Shown here: piece after piece, positions 36,040-44,437 of the stretch
Position numbering within the stretch: position 1 is the stretch's first letter
How the letters are laid out: every line of letters begins with the position of its first letter
Assembly (NCBI GenBank): GCA_963716215.1
Contig: OY970298.1
Location: forward strand, 1,426,001-1,490,000
Length of the DNA: 64,000 nt
Source of the DNA: JACVRW01 sp963716215
Lineage (GTDB): Bacteria; Actinomycetota; Thermoleophilia; Solirubrobacterales; Thermoleophilaceae
Direction: 5' to 3'
Position numbers and translations under genes: made by a program
Notes under the pieces: generated by a model
Databases searched by the model: none
The model's input: only the letters and a program-made list of their open reading frames with translations
Told to the model about the DNA's origin: nothing

Positions 36040-37005
36040 ATGACCGCCACCCTTCCGGACGAGGTCCAGCAGGTCTTCGATCGCTTCGTCACCACCGAGT
36101 TCACGACGGTCGACAGCCAGGGCCAGCCGATCACCTGGCCGCTGACCCCCTACTACCGGCTGGGGGACCCGTGCATCGACGTGACGACCGGACTCGGCTA
36201 TCCCAAGAAGGCCAAGGATGCCGGCGCCAACCCGAAGGTCGCGCTGCTGTTCTCCGATCCCACCGGCAGCCGGCTCGATGCCGCTCCCCAGGTGCTCGTG
36301 CAGGGCATCGCGGAGGTCGACGACCGCGATCTGGACGCCAACCGCGAGCGCTACCAGCGCGAGAGCGTCGAGAAGGTGCCCGGCATCCAGAGCCAGATGC
36401 CGCCCAAGGTCTTCGACCGCTTCATCGGCTGGTACCTCACGCGCATCTACATCCACTCCCGCCCGGAGCGCATCTTCGTGTGGGGCGACGGCGATCCCGC
36501 GCGGGAGCCGCGGCTGTTCGACGCGCACATGGAGGAGGTCCGCTCCGGTCACGACGAGGAGCCCGACGCGCCGCTCGCCGCGCCGTCCGGAGGTCAGCTC
36601 GCGTGGGATGCCCGCATGGACGAGCTCGGCGAGCGCTACCCCGAGGCCGTGGTCTCGCTGGTCGCGCCCGACGGCTTCCCGTTCTCGGTGCGGCTGCCGG
36701 TGGAGGTGGACCGCGCGGCGCAGCGGGTGCGGCTGGGTGGCGCGCCCGTGGGGGTGCCCTGGCACCCGGGCCTCGCCTGCCTCACCGCGCACGACCACCA
36801 CCCCGACTTCAAGTGGCAGCGCAACTTCCAGGTGCGCGGCGACCTCGTGGAGGAGGACGGCGCCTGGGCCATCGTGCCGCGCAAGCTCGTCGGCGGCTTC
36901 GAGGCGCCGCCGGACGGGGGGATCGCACGCGTGCGCACCAACCTGAGCAAGATGCGCCGCTACCGCAAGATCGCCAAGCGCGAGCTCGCCGCGCGCGGGC
37001 GCTGA
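36040..37005 (+). CDS. Pyridoxamine 5'-phosphate oxidase-family (flavin-binding) protein
   Basis: A 321-residue protein of the split-barrel FMN-binding fold. The first domain has VTTEFTTVDSQGQPITWPLT and DVTTGLGYPKKAKDAG, the pattern of pyridoxamine-phosphate-oxidase-like proteins, followed by strand VALLFSDPTG. A second barrel-like half (residues 180-310: AVVSLVAPDGFPFSVRLPV) suggests a fused duplicate. These proteins bind FMN, F420 or heme; the exact cofactor and substrate are not evident. ATG 36040 is chosen since homology begins there, although the frame stays open to 35635 through the antisense pilin gene. A strong hairpin follows at 37032. Confidence 0.72.
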   Translation: MTATLPDEVQQVFDRFVTTEFTTVDSQGQPITWPLTPYYRLGDPCIDVTTGLGYPKKAKDAGANPKVALLFSDPTGSRLDAAPQVLVQGIAEVDDRDLDANRERYQRESVEKVPGIQSQMPPKVFDRFIGWYLTRIYIHSRPERIFVWGDGDPAREPRLFDAHMEEVRSGHDEEPDAPLAAPSGGQLAWDARMDELGERYPEAVVSLVAPDGFPFSVRLPVEVDRAAQRVRLGGAPVGVPWHPGLACLTAHDHHPDFKWQRNFQVRGDLVEEDGAWAIVPRKLVGGFEAPPDGGIARVRTNLSKMRRYRKIAKRELAARGR

Positions 37006-37031
37006 GTCCGAAAACCGGCCCCGAAATGCAA

Positions 37032-37057
37032 ATCGCCCCGGCCGAGGCCGGGGCGAT
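37032..37057 (+). terminator. Strong GC hairpin after the PNPOx-like gene
   Basis: ATCGCCCCGGCC, two bases (GA), GGCCGGGGCGAT: a 12-bp perfect stem 27 bases after the stop at 37005, followed by AAGAGAGA rather than a T-run. In GC-rich actinobacteria such hairpins without a U-tract are common 3' ends, so it probably ends the transcript of the upstream gene. Confidence 0.6.
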
Positions 37058-37061
37058 AAGA

Positions 37062-37169
37062 GAGACGCGAACTTCACGCTTGAGGTGCGCGCTCGTCAGC
37101 CGAAGCTGTCGTGCGGCGCGGCGAGCCTCACAACCTCTGGCTTCGCTCTTTGCGTTCCGTCCGCGTCTC
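37062..37169 (+). repeat. Possible third, degenerate copy (C) of the intercistronic palindrome
   Basis: Perfect 8-bp arms GAGACGCG (37062-37069) and CGCGTCTC (37162-37169) span 108 bases, the same size as copies A and B. Nested complementary pieces GAGGTG ... CACAACCTC and GCTCG ... CGAGC lie inside. Near the right arm GGCTTCGCTCTTTGCGTTCC resembles the CTTCGCTC...TGCGTCC segment of copy A in the same orientation. It lies between two co-directional genes, as do A and B. The rest does not align well, so membership is tentative. Confidence 0.4.
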
Positions 37170-37252
37170 GATCATCAGTAGACCAGCACCCCAACTGCTC
37201 GTCAAGGGGGCCCCATAAAACGATCCCGCACGTTGCGACTTTTTGTGGCCAA

Positions 37253-37282
37253 TTGCGCGTGCTTCCCCGCCGCTCATATGCT
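37253..37282 (+). promoter_or_regulatory. Candidate leaderless promoter of the TetR gene
   Basis: TTGCGC (37253-37258), 18 bases, TATGCT (37277-37282), then six bases to the ATG at 37289. The spacing places the transcript start at or next to the A of the start codon, and no purine-rich ribosome binding site is visible, which fits leaderless mRNAs common in actinobacteria. No clear operator palindrome for the TetR protein was seen. Confidence 0.35.
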
Positions 37283-37288
37283 GTGCCG

Positions 37289-37888
37289 ATGGGAGCCACC
37301 TCCGAGCAGCGCGACGGCCGCACGGTCCGCGCCGAGCGTACGCGCCAGGCGCTGGTCGACTCGCTCCTGAGTCTGCTCGACGAGGGCGTCCTGACGCCCA
37401 CCGCCGCGGCGATCGCCACGCGCGCCGGCGTGTCGGAGCGCTCCGTGTTCCAGCACTTCCCCGACCGCGAGGCGCTCTTCGAGGCCGTCGCCCGCGAGCA
37501 GTACGACCGGGTGCTGCCGACCCTCCGCCCGATCGACACGACGCTCCCCCTGGACGAGCGCATCGCGCAGTTCACCGAGCAGCGCGCGCGCCTCTACGAG
37601 TTGATCGGCGGTGTGCGCCGCGCGGCGCTGCTGATCGAGCACGAGTCGTCCTCGGTCGCGGGCTGGCTGGCCACGGCGCGCCAGGCGAAGGCCGCCGAGG
37701 CGGAGCGGGTCTTCCGCCGTGAGCTCGACTCCGTGCCGGCCGACGAGCGCGAGTCGCTGCGCTCCGCGCTGGTCGTGCTCTGCTCGTGGTCCGCCTGGGA
37801 CGGCTGGCGCACGCACCAGCGGCTCAGCGTCTCGCGCGCCCGCGCGGCGCTGCGGACCGCCCTGGCGGCCCTACTCGGCGAGCGCTGA
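37289..37888 (+). CDS. TetR-family transcriptional regulator
   Basis: A 199-residue repressor-type regulator. The N-terminal helix-turn-helix is complete: TPTAAAIATRAGVSERSVFQ followed by HFPDREALFEAVA, the TetR DNA-binding signature. The C-terminal ligand domain (residues 65-199) is helical and family-variable. ATG 37289 is preferred to the in-frame GTG 37283 because it fits a leaderless promoter just upstream. It is separated from the PNPOx-like gene by a terminator, so it probably acts as its own unit. The target could be that gene or its own promoter. The last 18 bases overlap the convergent HAD gene. Confidence 0.88.
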   Translation: MGATSEQRDGRTVRAERTRQALVDSLLSLLDEGVLTPTAAAIATRAGVSERSVFQHFPDREALFEAVAREQYDRVLPTLRPIDTTLPLDERIAQFTEQRARLYELIGGVRRAALLIEHESSSVAGWLATARQAKAAEAERVFRRELDSVPADERESLRSALVVLCSWSAWDGWRTHQRLSVSRARAALRTALAALLGER

Positions 37889-38497
37889 CTCCAGCTCGGG
37901 GATCGCCTGGTCGGCGTGCTCGAAGCGGACGGCCGTCATCCCGAGCGCACGGGCGGCCTCGCAGTTGATCTCGAAGTCGTCTACGAACAGGCACTCCTCC
38001 GGCTTCACCTCGCCGCCGAGGCGCTCGAGCGTGAGCTCGTAGATGCCGGGCTCGGGCTTGCGCATGCCCACGAACGCCGAGTCCACGACCAGCTCGAAGA
38101 TGTCCTCGAGCTCCGGCAGCTTGGCCCGCCACAGCGGCTCCCACTCGCGCACGTTGTTGGTCAGCAGTGCGGTGCGCAGCCCGCGCCGGCGCTGGGCGCC
38201 GACGAATGCGATCATCGGCGCGTTGGGCTCGATCCGCTCGAAGTAGAGCTGGCGCAGGCGCTCCATGTCGAAGCCGACGTGCAGCCGCTCCTGGAGCCGG
38301 CGCGCGAACTCTCCCTCGCTGATCTCGCCGCGCTCCAGCGCGTAGAGGGGGTGCTCGCCGTAGGCGTCGGCCACCTCCTGCATCGCGGTGCCCAGCTCGG
38401 CCAGCGAGATGCTGGCCTCCTCCTGATAGGCGAGGAAGCCGGCCGCCAGCGGCGTGGTCAGCACGCCGCCGAAGTCGCTGATCAGGGCCTTGATCAC
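37871..38497 (-). CDS. HAD-superfamily phosphatase (YihX-like)
   Basis: A 208-residue HAD subfamily IA hydrolase. The nucleophile is Asp8 in SDFGGVLT; the position of the usual second Asp is Gly, as in YihX-type sugar phosphatases (DLGNV in E. coli YihX), so this is family-typical rather than a defect. LERGEISEGEFARRL, LLTNN, GMRKPEPGIYELTLERLG and CLFVDDFEINCEAA carry the cap and remaining catalytic motifs. A phosphate ester of a sugar or small metabolite is likely. The GTG start overlaps the stop of the preceding gene (GTGA), making it the last gene of a three-gene operon with the genes starting at 39201 and 39644. Confidence 0.85.
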   Translation of the reverse strand: MIKALISDFGGVLTTPLAAGFLAYQEEASISLAELGTAMQEVADAYGEHPLYALERGEISEGEFARRLQERLHVGFDMERLRQLYFERIEPNAPMIAFVGAQRRRGLRTALLTNNVREWEPLWRAKLPELEDIFELVVDSAFVGMRKPEPGIYELTLERLGGEVKPEECLFVDDFEINCEAARALGMTAVRFEHADQAIPELESALAE

Positions 38498-39201
38498 GCC
38501 GCCACGGGCGGCACCGCCCGCACCATCAGCTCGTAGCCGCCGATCCCCTCACGCCCGTCGAGGCGCCAGCGGAACACCGCCGCGTGGACCTGGATGGCCT
38601 CCAGCTCGAAGGACGACCCGGCGATCACGAGCCCGGAGCCGCGGCGCGGGTATTCCTCCTCTGGCAGCCACAGCTCCAGGCCGGCGCTGCGCTGGCGCCC
38701 GCCGCCGTCGTACACCGTCGAGACGCGGGCCTCCTCCACCTGGTGCAGCTCGCCGTCGACGAACAGGCCGGCCCGGACCTCGTCGTCGCCGTGGCCGGGT
38801 GCCTCGCGCGGGCGACGGGCCAGCACGAGCAGGCCGCTGCTCTCGTCCACCAGCGCCGAGATCGCGCGCACCGCCTGCAGCTCCTCCCAGCGCGGGGGGA
38901 CGGTGGTGATCGAGAAGGTCCCCAGACAGCCGATCTTCGTCCCGTCCACCTCGCCGCTGACACGGCAGATCCGGGCCGTGACGCCGTCCAGGTCGACCTC
39001 CTCGGTGATCGGCTCGAGTCGCAGCGAGAGCCGACCGGGCAGGTCGGCGCGCCAGCAATCGCCGTCCTTGGTCAGCTCCGGTCCGTTGGCGTGGGCAGCC
39101 GGCTCGCGGCCGTGGAAGAGCACCGTCGCGCCCGATCGCGCCGTTCCGTAGAGGTCGCGGTCGGGGTCGAAGAATGAGAGTGCGAACGCCTCCGGGCTCA
39201 C
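38494..39201 (-). CDS. Hypothetical beta-sandwich-like protein
   Basis: A 235-residue protein of unknown function. It is rich in short beta strands (GATVLFHGREPAAH, LSLRLEPITEEVDL, LLVLARRPREAPGH, AAVFRWRLDGREGIGGYEL), with no signal peptide and only a few cysteines. The pattern resembles large lipocalin-like or tocopherol-cyclase-like sandwiches, but no motif confirms this. GTG 39201 is chosen since it overlaps the FxsA stop in GTGA; the longer frame upstream is FxsA antiphase. Its own stop overlaps the HAD start in the same way, so the three genes are tightly coupled. Confidence 0.6.
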   Translation of the reverse strand: MSPEAFALSFFDPDRDLYGTARSGATVLFHGREPAAHANGPELTKDGDCWRADLPGRLSLRLEPITEEVDLDGVTARICRVSGEVDGTKIGCLGTFSITTVPPRWEELQAVRAISALVDESSGLLVLARRPREAPGHGDDEVRAGLFVDGELHQVEEARVSTVYDGGGRQRSAGLELWLPEEEYPRRGSGLVIAGSSFELEAIQVHAAVFRWRLDGREGIGGYELMVRAVPPVAA

Positions 39202-39644
39202 CGCTGGAGCCGCCTGGCCGGCGAGTCGTCTTCGGTCGCGGTGCCCTCGACGTCGAAGGGCTCGCCCGCGACGCCGACCGCGACCCGCCGCCCGAGGCGG
39301 CGAGCGACGAGGCGGCGGACCACCGCGCGACTCGGCGGCACGAGCAGGACCAGGCCGACGATGTCGGTGAGAAAGCCGGGTGTGATCAGGAAGGCGCCGC
39401 CGAACACGACCAGCACGCCGTCCACGACCTCGCGATGCGGCATCCGGCCGAACGCCAGGGCTTCGTTGAAGCGGGCCCAGACTGAGCGGCCCTGGGCGCG
39501 CAGGAGCAGCGATCCGAGCACCGAGTCCGCGGCGAGCAGCGCGATCGTCCACACGGCGCCGATGGCGTCGCCGACCTTGAGGATCACGTACAGCTCTGCG
39601 AGCGGGACCAGGATGAAGATGGCAAGCAGCGCCAGCAGCGGCAT
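39198..39644 (-). CDS. FxsA-family membrane protein
   Basis: A 148-residue inner-membrane protein of the FxsA family. Hydrophobic segments MPLLALLAIFILVPLAELYV, VWTIALLAADSVLGSLLL and VFGGAFLITPGFLTDIVGLVLL are typical, including the conserved GAFLITPGFLTD turn. In E. coli FxsA suppresses F-exclusion of phage T7 when overproduced; the cellular role is unknown. The C-terminal tail is basic then acidic and cytoplasmic. It is first of an operon with the two genes below it, linked by a 4-base overlap. Confidence 0.85.
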   Translation of the reverse strand: MPLLALLAIFILVPLAELYVILKVGDAIGAVWTIALLAADSVLGSLLLRAQGRSVWARFNEALAFGRMPHREVVDGVLVVFGGAFLITPGFLTDIVGLVLLVPPSRAVVRRLVARRLGRRVAVGVAGEPFDVEGTATEDDSPARRLQR

Positions 39645-39674
39645 GGCTCACGTGACCCTACTATCCTCGTTCCC

Positions 39675-39971
39675 ATGCCGACCGTCGACGACGTCCAGGA
39701 CGCCCTCACCAACGTGATCGATCCCGAGCTGGGGCTCGATTTCGTCGAGCTCGGGCTGATCTACTCCGTGGAGGTCGAGGGTTCGGACGTGTTCGTGACG
39801 TTCACGCTCACCTCGCCCGGCTGCCCGATCGGCCCTCAGGTGTCGGAGCAGATCGAGGAGTTCGTGAGCGAGCTCGACGGCGTCGGCTCGGTGTACCCCA
39901 AGATGACCTTCACGCCGGCGTGGACGCCGGATCTGATGAGCGAAGAAGCCAAGTTCGCTCTCGGCTACTGA
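39675..39971 (+). CDS. DUF59/MIP18 protein, SufT/PaaD-like
   Basis: A 98-residue DUF59 protein. VDDVQDALTNVIDPELGLDF, VELGLIYSVEV and TLTSPGCPIGP with the conserved Cys are the family signatures. Related proteins (SufT, PaaD, CIA2) help insert Fe-S clusters. In many actinobacteria sufT ends the suf operon, whereas here the suf genes are 17-24 kb away. TACTAT at 39659-39664 lies 10 bases before the ATG and could be a -10 element giving a very short leader. It is divergent from the FxsA operon. The lipoate ligase gene begins 18 bp after its stop; lipoate synthase is also an Fe-S enzyme. Confidence 0.82.
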   Translation: MPTVDDVQDALTNVIDPELGLDFVELGLIYSVEVEGSDVFVTFTLTSPGCPIGPQVSEQIEEFVSELDGVGSVYPKMTFTPAWTPDLMSEEAKFALGY

Positions 39972-39989
39972 GCGCTTAGCCTCTCCGGG

Positions 39990-40791
39990 GTGCGCCCGCT
40001 GCGTGTCCTGCTCGACTGCTTTCCCGACGATCCCGCCCTCGACACGGCGGTCTCGCGGGCGACGATGCGCCGCGTGGCCGCCGGCGAGCTACCCGAGACG
40101 CTGAGGCTGGCGCGCCCGGCGGCCGTCGTCGCGTTCGCCAAGCGCGACGTGCTGGCGCCCGGCTACGCCTCGGCCGTCGCCGCGGCCGCGGCGGCCGGCT
40201 TCGGGGCCGTGGTGCGGCTCGCGGGTGGGCGCGCAGCGGTCTTCCACCCCGGCACGCTCGAGTTGGCCCACGCCGTGCCCGACCCCGATCCGCGGGCAGG
40301 GATCCACGCCCGCTTCGAGGCAACCGCCGAGCTGCTCGCGCGCGCCCTGCATCAGTTGGGGGTCGACGCGCGCGTGGGGGAGGTGCCGGGCGAGTACTGC
40401 CCGGGCCGCTGGAGCGTCAACGCCGCGGGGGCGCGCAAGCTGGCCGGCATCGGCCAGCGCGTGATCTCCGGTGGTGCCCACGTGGGCGTGGTGCTCGTGG
40501 TCGAGGACGCCGCCGCCGTGCGGCGGGTGCTGGAGCCCGTCTACGCCGCGCTCGCGCTCGACTGGAAGCCGGACACCGTGGGTGCGATCAGCCGACGAGG
40601 TGCCCGGCCTGAGCTGGGACACGGTCCGCGACGCGTTGCTGGCCGAGTACGCGGAGCTCTACGAGCTGGTCGACGGCGAGCTCGACTCGGAGACGCTGGC
40701 GCTGGCGCGCGAGCTGGCGCCCGAGCACCGGCCGGTCATGCCACCCGCGCCGGTGCCGCCCGCGCCGCTGTCTCCACCACCGCGTCGATGA
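39990..40791 (+). pseudogene. Lipoate-protein ligase/biotin-ligase-fold protein, frameshifted at about 40590
   Basis: An LplA/LipB-fold acyltransferase of about 266 residues. FAKRDVLAPGY, VRLAGGRAAVFHPGTLEL, PGEYCPGRWSVN and the catalytic Lys segment ARKLAGIGQRV are conserved. At 40587-40591 the frame changes: removing A40590 joins DTVGAI to ADEVPGLSWDTVRDALLAEY, a normal continuation, and the protein then ends in a Pro-rich tail. It should attach lipoate or octanoate to lysines of 2-oxoacid dehydrogenases or GcvH if intact. The GTG start follows the DUF59 gene by 18 bp. The 3' end overlaps the convergent hydrolase gene by 56 bases. Confidence 0.75.
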
Positions 40792-41626
40792 TCTGCGGCC
40801 ACACCTGCTCCGGCAGGTCGTGGCCCATTCCCGGGATGGCGATCAGGCGGGCGTCGGGGATCGCCCGAGCTGTGGCGCGCCCGCCGCGGAAGGGGACGAG
40901 CGGGTCGTCGCGGCCGTGGATGACCGTCGTCGGCACCGCCAGCGAGCGCAGCTGCTCGGTGCGGTCGCCCGACGCCATGATCGCGGCCAGCTGGCGGCCG
41001 GTGCCGGCCGTGTTGTGCCCGCGCTCGTAGCTCGCGTCGGCCAGCTCGCGGATGCGCTCCTCCTCGAGTGGGTAGCCCTTCGACCCGATCAGGCGGAAGA
41101 CGCGCACGAAGCGCTCGATGTAGGCCTGCTTCTCCTGCGGTGCCCGGCCCATCAGCACGCCCCAGACACGCAGCTTCGGGAGGCCCGCCCACCGCTCGCC
41201 GGTGGTCGACATGATCGACGTGAGCGACCGCACCCGCTCCGGGTGTGCGATCGCCATCGTCTGGGCGATCATCCCGCCCATCGAGGCTCCGACCACGTGG
41301 GCGCTCTCGATGCCGAGCGCGTCGAGCAGCCCGAAGGCGTCGTCGGCCATGTCCTCGAGCAGGTACGGCGCGTCCACGCTCAGGCCCAGCACGGCGCGCC
41401 TGAAGTCGGGCACGTGCGCGCTGATCTTGGTCGAGCGGCCGGAGTCGCGGTTGTCGAACCGGATCACGTGGAAGCCGCGCTCCGCGAGCTGCTCGCACAA
41501 CTCCACGGGCCAGTGGATCAGCTGCATGCCGAGCCCCATCACCAGCAGCAGTGGCGGGTCCGAGGGATCCCCGATCGTCTCGTAGACGATCTCGATGCCG
41601 TTGGCGTGGGCGGTCTGCTCGGCCAT
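40736..41626 (-). CDS. Alpha/beta hydrolase
   Basis: A 296-residue alpha/beta hydrolase. LLLVMGLGMQLIHWP is the oxyanion segment, VGASMGGMIAQ carries the nucleophile Ser, GRDDPLVP the acid and IPGMGHDLPEQVW the catalytic His. RFDNRDSGRST is typical of the aclacinomycin-esterase/TesD-like branch. The ATG directly abuts the TAG of the upstream CocE-like gene, so they are co-transcribed. There is no signal peptide. The substrate is unknown, probably a small ester. Confidence 0.85.
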   Translation of the reverse strand: MAEQTAHANGIEIVYETIGDPSDPPLLLVMGLGMQLIHWPVELCEQLAERGFHVIRFDNRDSGRSTKISAHVPDFRRAVLGLSVDAPYLLEDMADDAFGLLDALGIESAHVVGASMGGMIAQTMAIAHPERVRSLTSIMSTTGERWAGLPKLRVWGVLMGRAPQEKQAYIERFVRVFRLIGSKGYPLEEERIRELADASYERGHNTAGTGRQLAAIMASGDRTEQLRSLAVPTTVIHGRDDPLVPFRGGRATARAIPDARLIAIPGMGHDLPEQVWPQIIDAVVETAARAAPARVA

Positions 41627-43372
41627 CTAGCGCTCGCGCGTCGGCAGCCCCACTCTCAGCTTCGACACCTTCACCGAGAAGTCGAAGTTGCTGGTGCGCA
41701 GGAACGACGAGTCGTTGCCGACCAGCTCGAGCTTCGCCGTGTGACCCTGGGCGTAGCGCCACCCATTGCCGAACAGCTGGAAGACGATCTTGCCCTTCTG
41801 GTTGTCCTCGAGCCGGTAGACGCCGCGCGCGACCAGCGTCTGCTGGCCCGCCGACACGTCCCACAGGCGCGCGGCGATGAACCCGCCACGGCCCTTGGTG
41901 CGGATCTCGGCCCTCACGGTGGGGAAGCCGAGCAGCGTGAACGGCTTGCCCACCCGCCGCTGCGCGATCGCGGTGCCGTCCGCGCGTGCCGCGGGCAGGG
42001 GCTCGCAGGCCGGCTTGCCGCCGATCGGGTTGAGCGCCTGCGAGACCGCGGGGTCGCCGCCCGACGAGGTCACGCGCTGGGTGCCGCGGGCGCCGAGCCG
42101 CACGCTGCCTGGATGCAGCTTCTCCCAGCTGCTCGCCTTGAACGGGCCGCCGGCCGGGGCCGCCGTGGGGCAGGTCTGCGTGTAGGCGGTGACCGCGCCG
42201 GAGCGCGGCGGCTTGCCCTTGCCCTTGAGGTAGGCGGCGAAGAACCTGGCGCCCTGCGCGTTGAAGGCTAGGTCGACGGCCGGCTTGTTGGCGCCCCGCG
42301 GATGGCCGAAGTCGCCCAGCTGCAGCGTCACGCGCGCGCCCTTGACGCCGCGGAACATGCGCCAGACCCGTAGCGCCTCGGGGGCCGGGAAGAGGTCGTC
42401 GGTCCAGCCGTTCTGGACCAGCAGCGGGGCGGGCACGCCCGACACGCCGGCGATGCTGTGGTGGCCCGTCAGCTCACGGCCCACGCGCAGCATGGCCGGG
42501 GTCTCCGGCTCACCGGCGTCGGTGATCGCCTTCCAGCCGGTCAGGTCGGCGCTGAACGGCCCTCCCTGGGGCGCGTAGAAGCCCGCCGCGTTCCCGGACA
42601 GGTAGAGGCCGCCCACGTAGCTCTGCTTCTCCACCCCGCCCGGCTGGATGCTCTGCCCGACGAAGTAGTCGCGGAAGTCGAGGAAGCGGCCGTTGGGCTG
42701 CAGCGCGTAAGTCAGGTCGGAGGCGCCCCAGCGCGGGAACGCCGCGGCGATCGAGAGCTTGGTGCCATCCGGGCTGCGCCAGCGCCGGTAGGAGCCGTTG
42801 GGGAGGCGGATGCGGTCGCGCAACCGGGCCAGGTTGAGCGACTGGATGCCGCCGTAGGACACGCCGGTCACGCCGATCGCGTCGGGGTCGACAACGTCCT
42901 GGTCCACGAGCAGGCCGAGCATGTGCTGCACGTCGCGGCCCTCGTAGCGGTGGTCGGCGAGGCGCACCCAGCCGCGGTCGCAGGCCGGCGCGGTGCGCGA
43001 CGACGCGGTTCCGCAGGATCGCCCGTAGCCGCGCGAGCTGGGCGTGATCACGGCGTAGCCCTGCTGCGCGTAGTAGACGTTGTTGTAGCCGGAGTCGGGG
43101 GTCGAGGACTCGAACGCCCCCTTGTTCCCGCCCCAGCCGTGCATCATCACGATCGTCGGGAACGGCCCGTCGCCCGTGGGCGGCAGCGTCACGTCCACGT
43201 CCAACGGCACGCCGTCCCAGCTCGCCACGCGCTGGGCGTCGGTGCTCGTGGGGCAGAACAGCACGCCGTTGCGGGGCGTGCACGCGTGGCCGAAGGGGTT
43301 GGGCGGTGCGGCCTGGGCCACGGCCGGGACGAGCGTGAACAGGGCGAGCGTGAGCGGCAGAAGTTTTTTCAT
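41627..43372 (-). CDS. Secreted CocE/X-Pro dipeptidyl-peptidase-family hydrolase (S15)
   Basis: A 581-residue exported hydrolase. MKKLLPLTLALFTLVPAVAQA is a Sec signal peptide. The S15 alpha/beta-hydrolase domain has WDGVPLDVDVTLP, MMHGWGGNKGAF, the nucleophile in GVTGVSYGGIQS and LLVQNGWTDDLFPAPEAL with the acid; FGHPRG likely holds the His. The C-terminal jelly-roll domain (residues 420-575, VTSSGGDPAVS to VSKLRVGLP) is the usual X-Pro/CocE substrate-shaping module. It probably cleaves peptides or acyl esters outside the cell. The last base of its stop adjoins the ATG of the next hydrolase. Confidence 0.85.
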   Translation of the reverse strand: MKKLLPLTLALFTLVPAVAQAAPPNPFGHACTPRNGVLFCPTSTDAQRVASWDGVPLDVDVTLPPTGDGPFPTIVMMHGWGGNKGAFESSTPDSGYNNVYYAQQGYAVITPSSRGYGRSCGTASSRTAPACDRGWVRLADHRYEGRDVQHMLGLLVDQDVVDPDAIGVTGVSYGGIQSLNLARLRDRIRLPNGSYRRWRSPDGTKLSIAAAFPRWGASDLTYALQPNGRFLDFRDYFVGQSIQPGGVEKQSYVGGLYLSGNAAGFYAPQGGPFSADLTGWKAITDAGEPETPAMLRVGRELTGHHSIAGVSGVPAPLLVQNGWTDDLFPAPEALRVWRMFRGVKGARVTLQLGDFGHPRGANKPAVDLAFNAQGARFFAAYLKGKGKPPRSGAVTAYTQTCPTAAPAGGPFKASSWEKLHPGSVRLGARGTQRVTSSGGDPAVSQALNPIGGKPACEPLPAARADGTAIAQRRVGKPFTLLGFPTVRAEIRTKGRGGFIAARLWDVSAGQQTLVARGVYRLEDNQKGKIVFQLFGNGWRYAQGHTAKLELVGNDSSFLRTSNFDFSVKVSKLRVGLPTRER

Positions 43373-43410
43373 GGCGAGTGCGGAAACCTAGCGCCACCGG
43401 CGGGCCCGCG

Positions 43411-44367
43411 CTACCGCTCGGCGAAGCTGCGCCGCCACGCCGACGGGGGCACGCCGTAGGCGCGCGCGAAATGGCGGCGGAACGCCGCCGGGGTCGGGAA
43501 GCCCACTCGGGCCGCCACCCGCTCGACCGGCTCGTCGGACGACTCGAGCAGCGGCAGGGCGGCGTCGAGGCGCCGCCGCAGCAGCCAGGCGCCCGGACTT
43601 GCGCCGGTGGCCGTGCGGAAGCGACGGCTGAACTGGCGCGGGGAGAGATGCGCGTGCCGGGCCAGCTCGTCGACGCCGATGCGCTCGGGCAGGCGCCCCA
43701 GGGCCCACTCCATCGCCCCGGCCACCGGGTCGTCGGCCGGCCGCGCCGGCACGGGGAGGTCGATGAACTGGGCCTGGCCGCCCTCGCGGTGGGCGGCCAC
43801 CACCATCCGGCGCGCGACACGGTTCGCCACGTCGGCGCCGTGGTCGGTGCGCACCAGGTGGAGGCACAGGTCGATCCCGGCCGCCGTGCCCGCCGAGGTC
43901 AGCAGGTCGTCGCCGTCCACGTAGAGCACGTCCGCCTCGACGTGCACGCGCGGGTAGCGGCGCGCCAGCAGCGGCGCGTAGCGCCAGTGGGTCGCGGCGC
44001 GGCGGCCGTCGAGCAGCCCGGTCGCGGCCAGCACGAAGGCGCCCGAGCAGATGGAGACCAGCCTCGTCCCGCGGGCGTGGGCGGCGCGCAGCGCGGCCAC
44101 CAGCTCCTCCGAGGGGTCGCCGTGGACGTCGGGGCTGCCCGGCACGATGATCGTGTCCGCTCGAGCCAGCTCGTCGAGCCCGTGCTCCACGGTCAGCTCG
44201 AAGCCGCCCAGGGCCGGCAGCGCGCCCGGTCGCTCCGCACAGACGGAGAACTCGTACCACCAGTCCACGTCGAGCTCCGGGCGCGGCAGCGCGAACACCT
44301 CGGTGGCCACGCCCAGCTCGAACGGCGACAGGCCCTCGTACGCGAGCACGGTCAGTCGGTGCGCCAT
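43411..44367 (-). CDS. GlxA-like AraC-family regulator (DJ-1/PfpI domain plus HTH)
   Basis: A 318-residue regulator. The N-terminal DJ-1/PfpI-type domain contains LAYEGLSPFELGVATEVF and the nucleophile-elbow segment SICSGAFVLAATGLLDGR with ATHW, typical of GlxA relatives. The C-terminal AraC helix-turn-helix pair is intact: VDELARHAHLSPRQFSRRF and VERVAARVGFPTPAAFRRHF. ATG 44367 is chosen because the DJ-1 domain begins immediately; the open frame upstream runs into the divergent rhodanese gene. The two genes share a 70-bp gap, so control of the rhodanese is likely. Confidence 0.88.
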   Translation of the reverse strand: MAHRLTVLAYEGLSPFELGVATEVFALPRPELDVDWWYEFSVCAERPGALPALGGFELTVEHGLDELARADTIIVPGSPDVHGDPSEELVAALRAAHARGTRLVSICSGAFVLAATGLLDGRRAATHWRYAPLLARRYPRVHVEADVLYVDGDDLLTSAGTAAGIDLCLHLVRTDHGADVANRVARRMVVAAHREGGQAQFIDLPVPARPADDPVAGAMEWALGRLPERIGVDELARHAHLSPRQFSRRFRTATGASPGAWLLRRRLDAALPLLESSDEPVERVAARVGFPTPAAFRRHFARAYGVPPSAWRRSFAER

Positions 44368-44437
44368 GTCCGGATCGTAGCGGCAGGTGTCGTTTCGGTC
44401 ACTGGCGGGTCCGCCCGCTGCGGGCGATCCTGCGGTC

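Noticed and set aside
37871..38497. Missing second Asp in the HAD motif as a sign of inactivity
   Set aside because: DFGGV matches the DLGNV form of YihX-type phosphatases, which are active.
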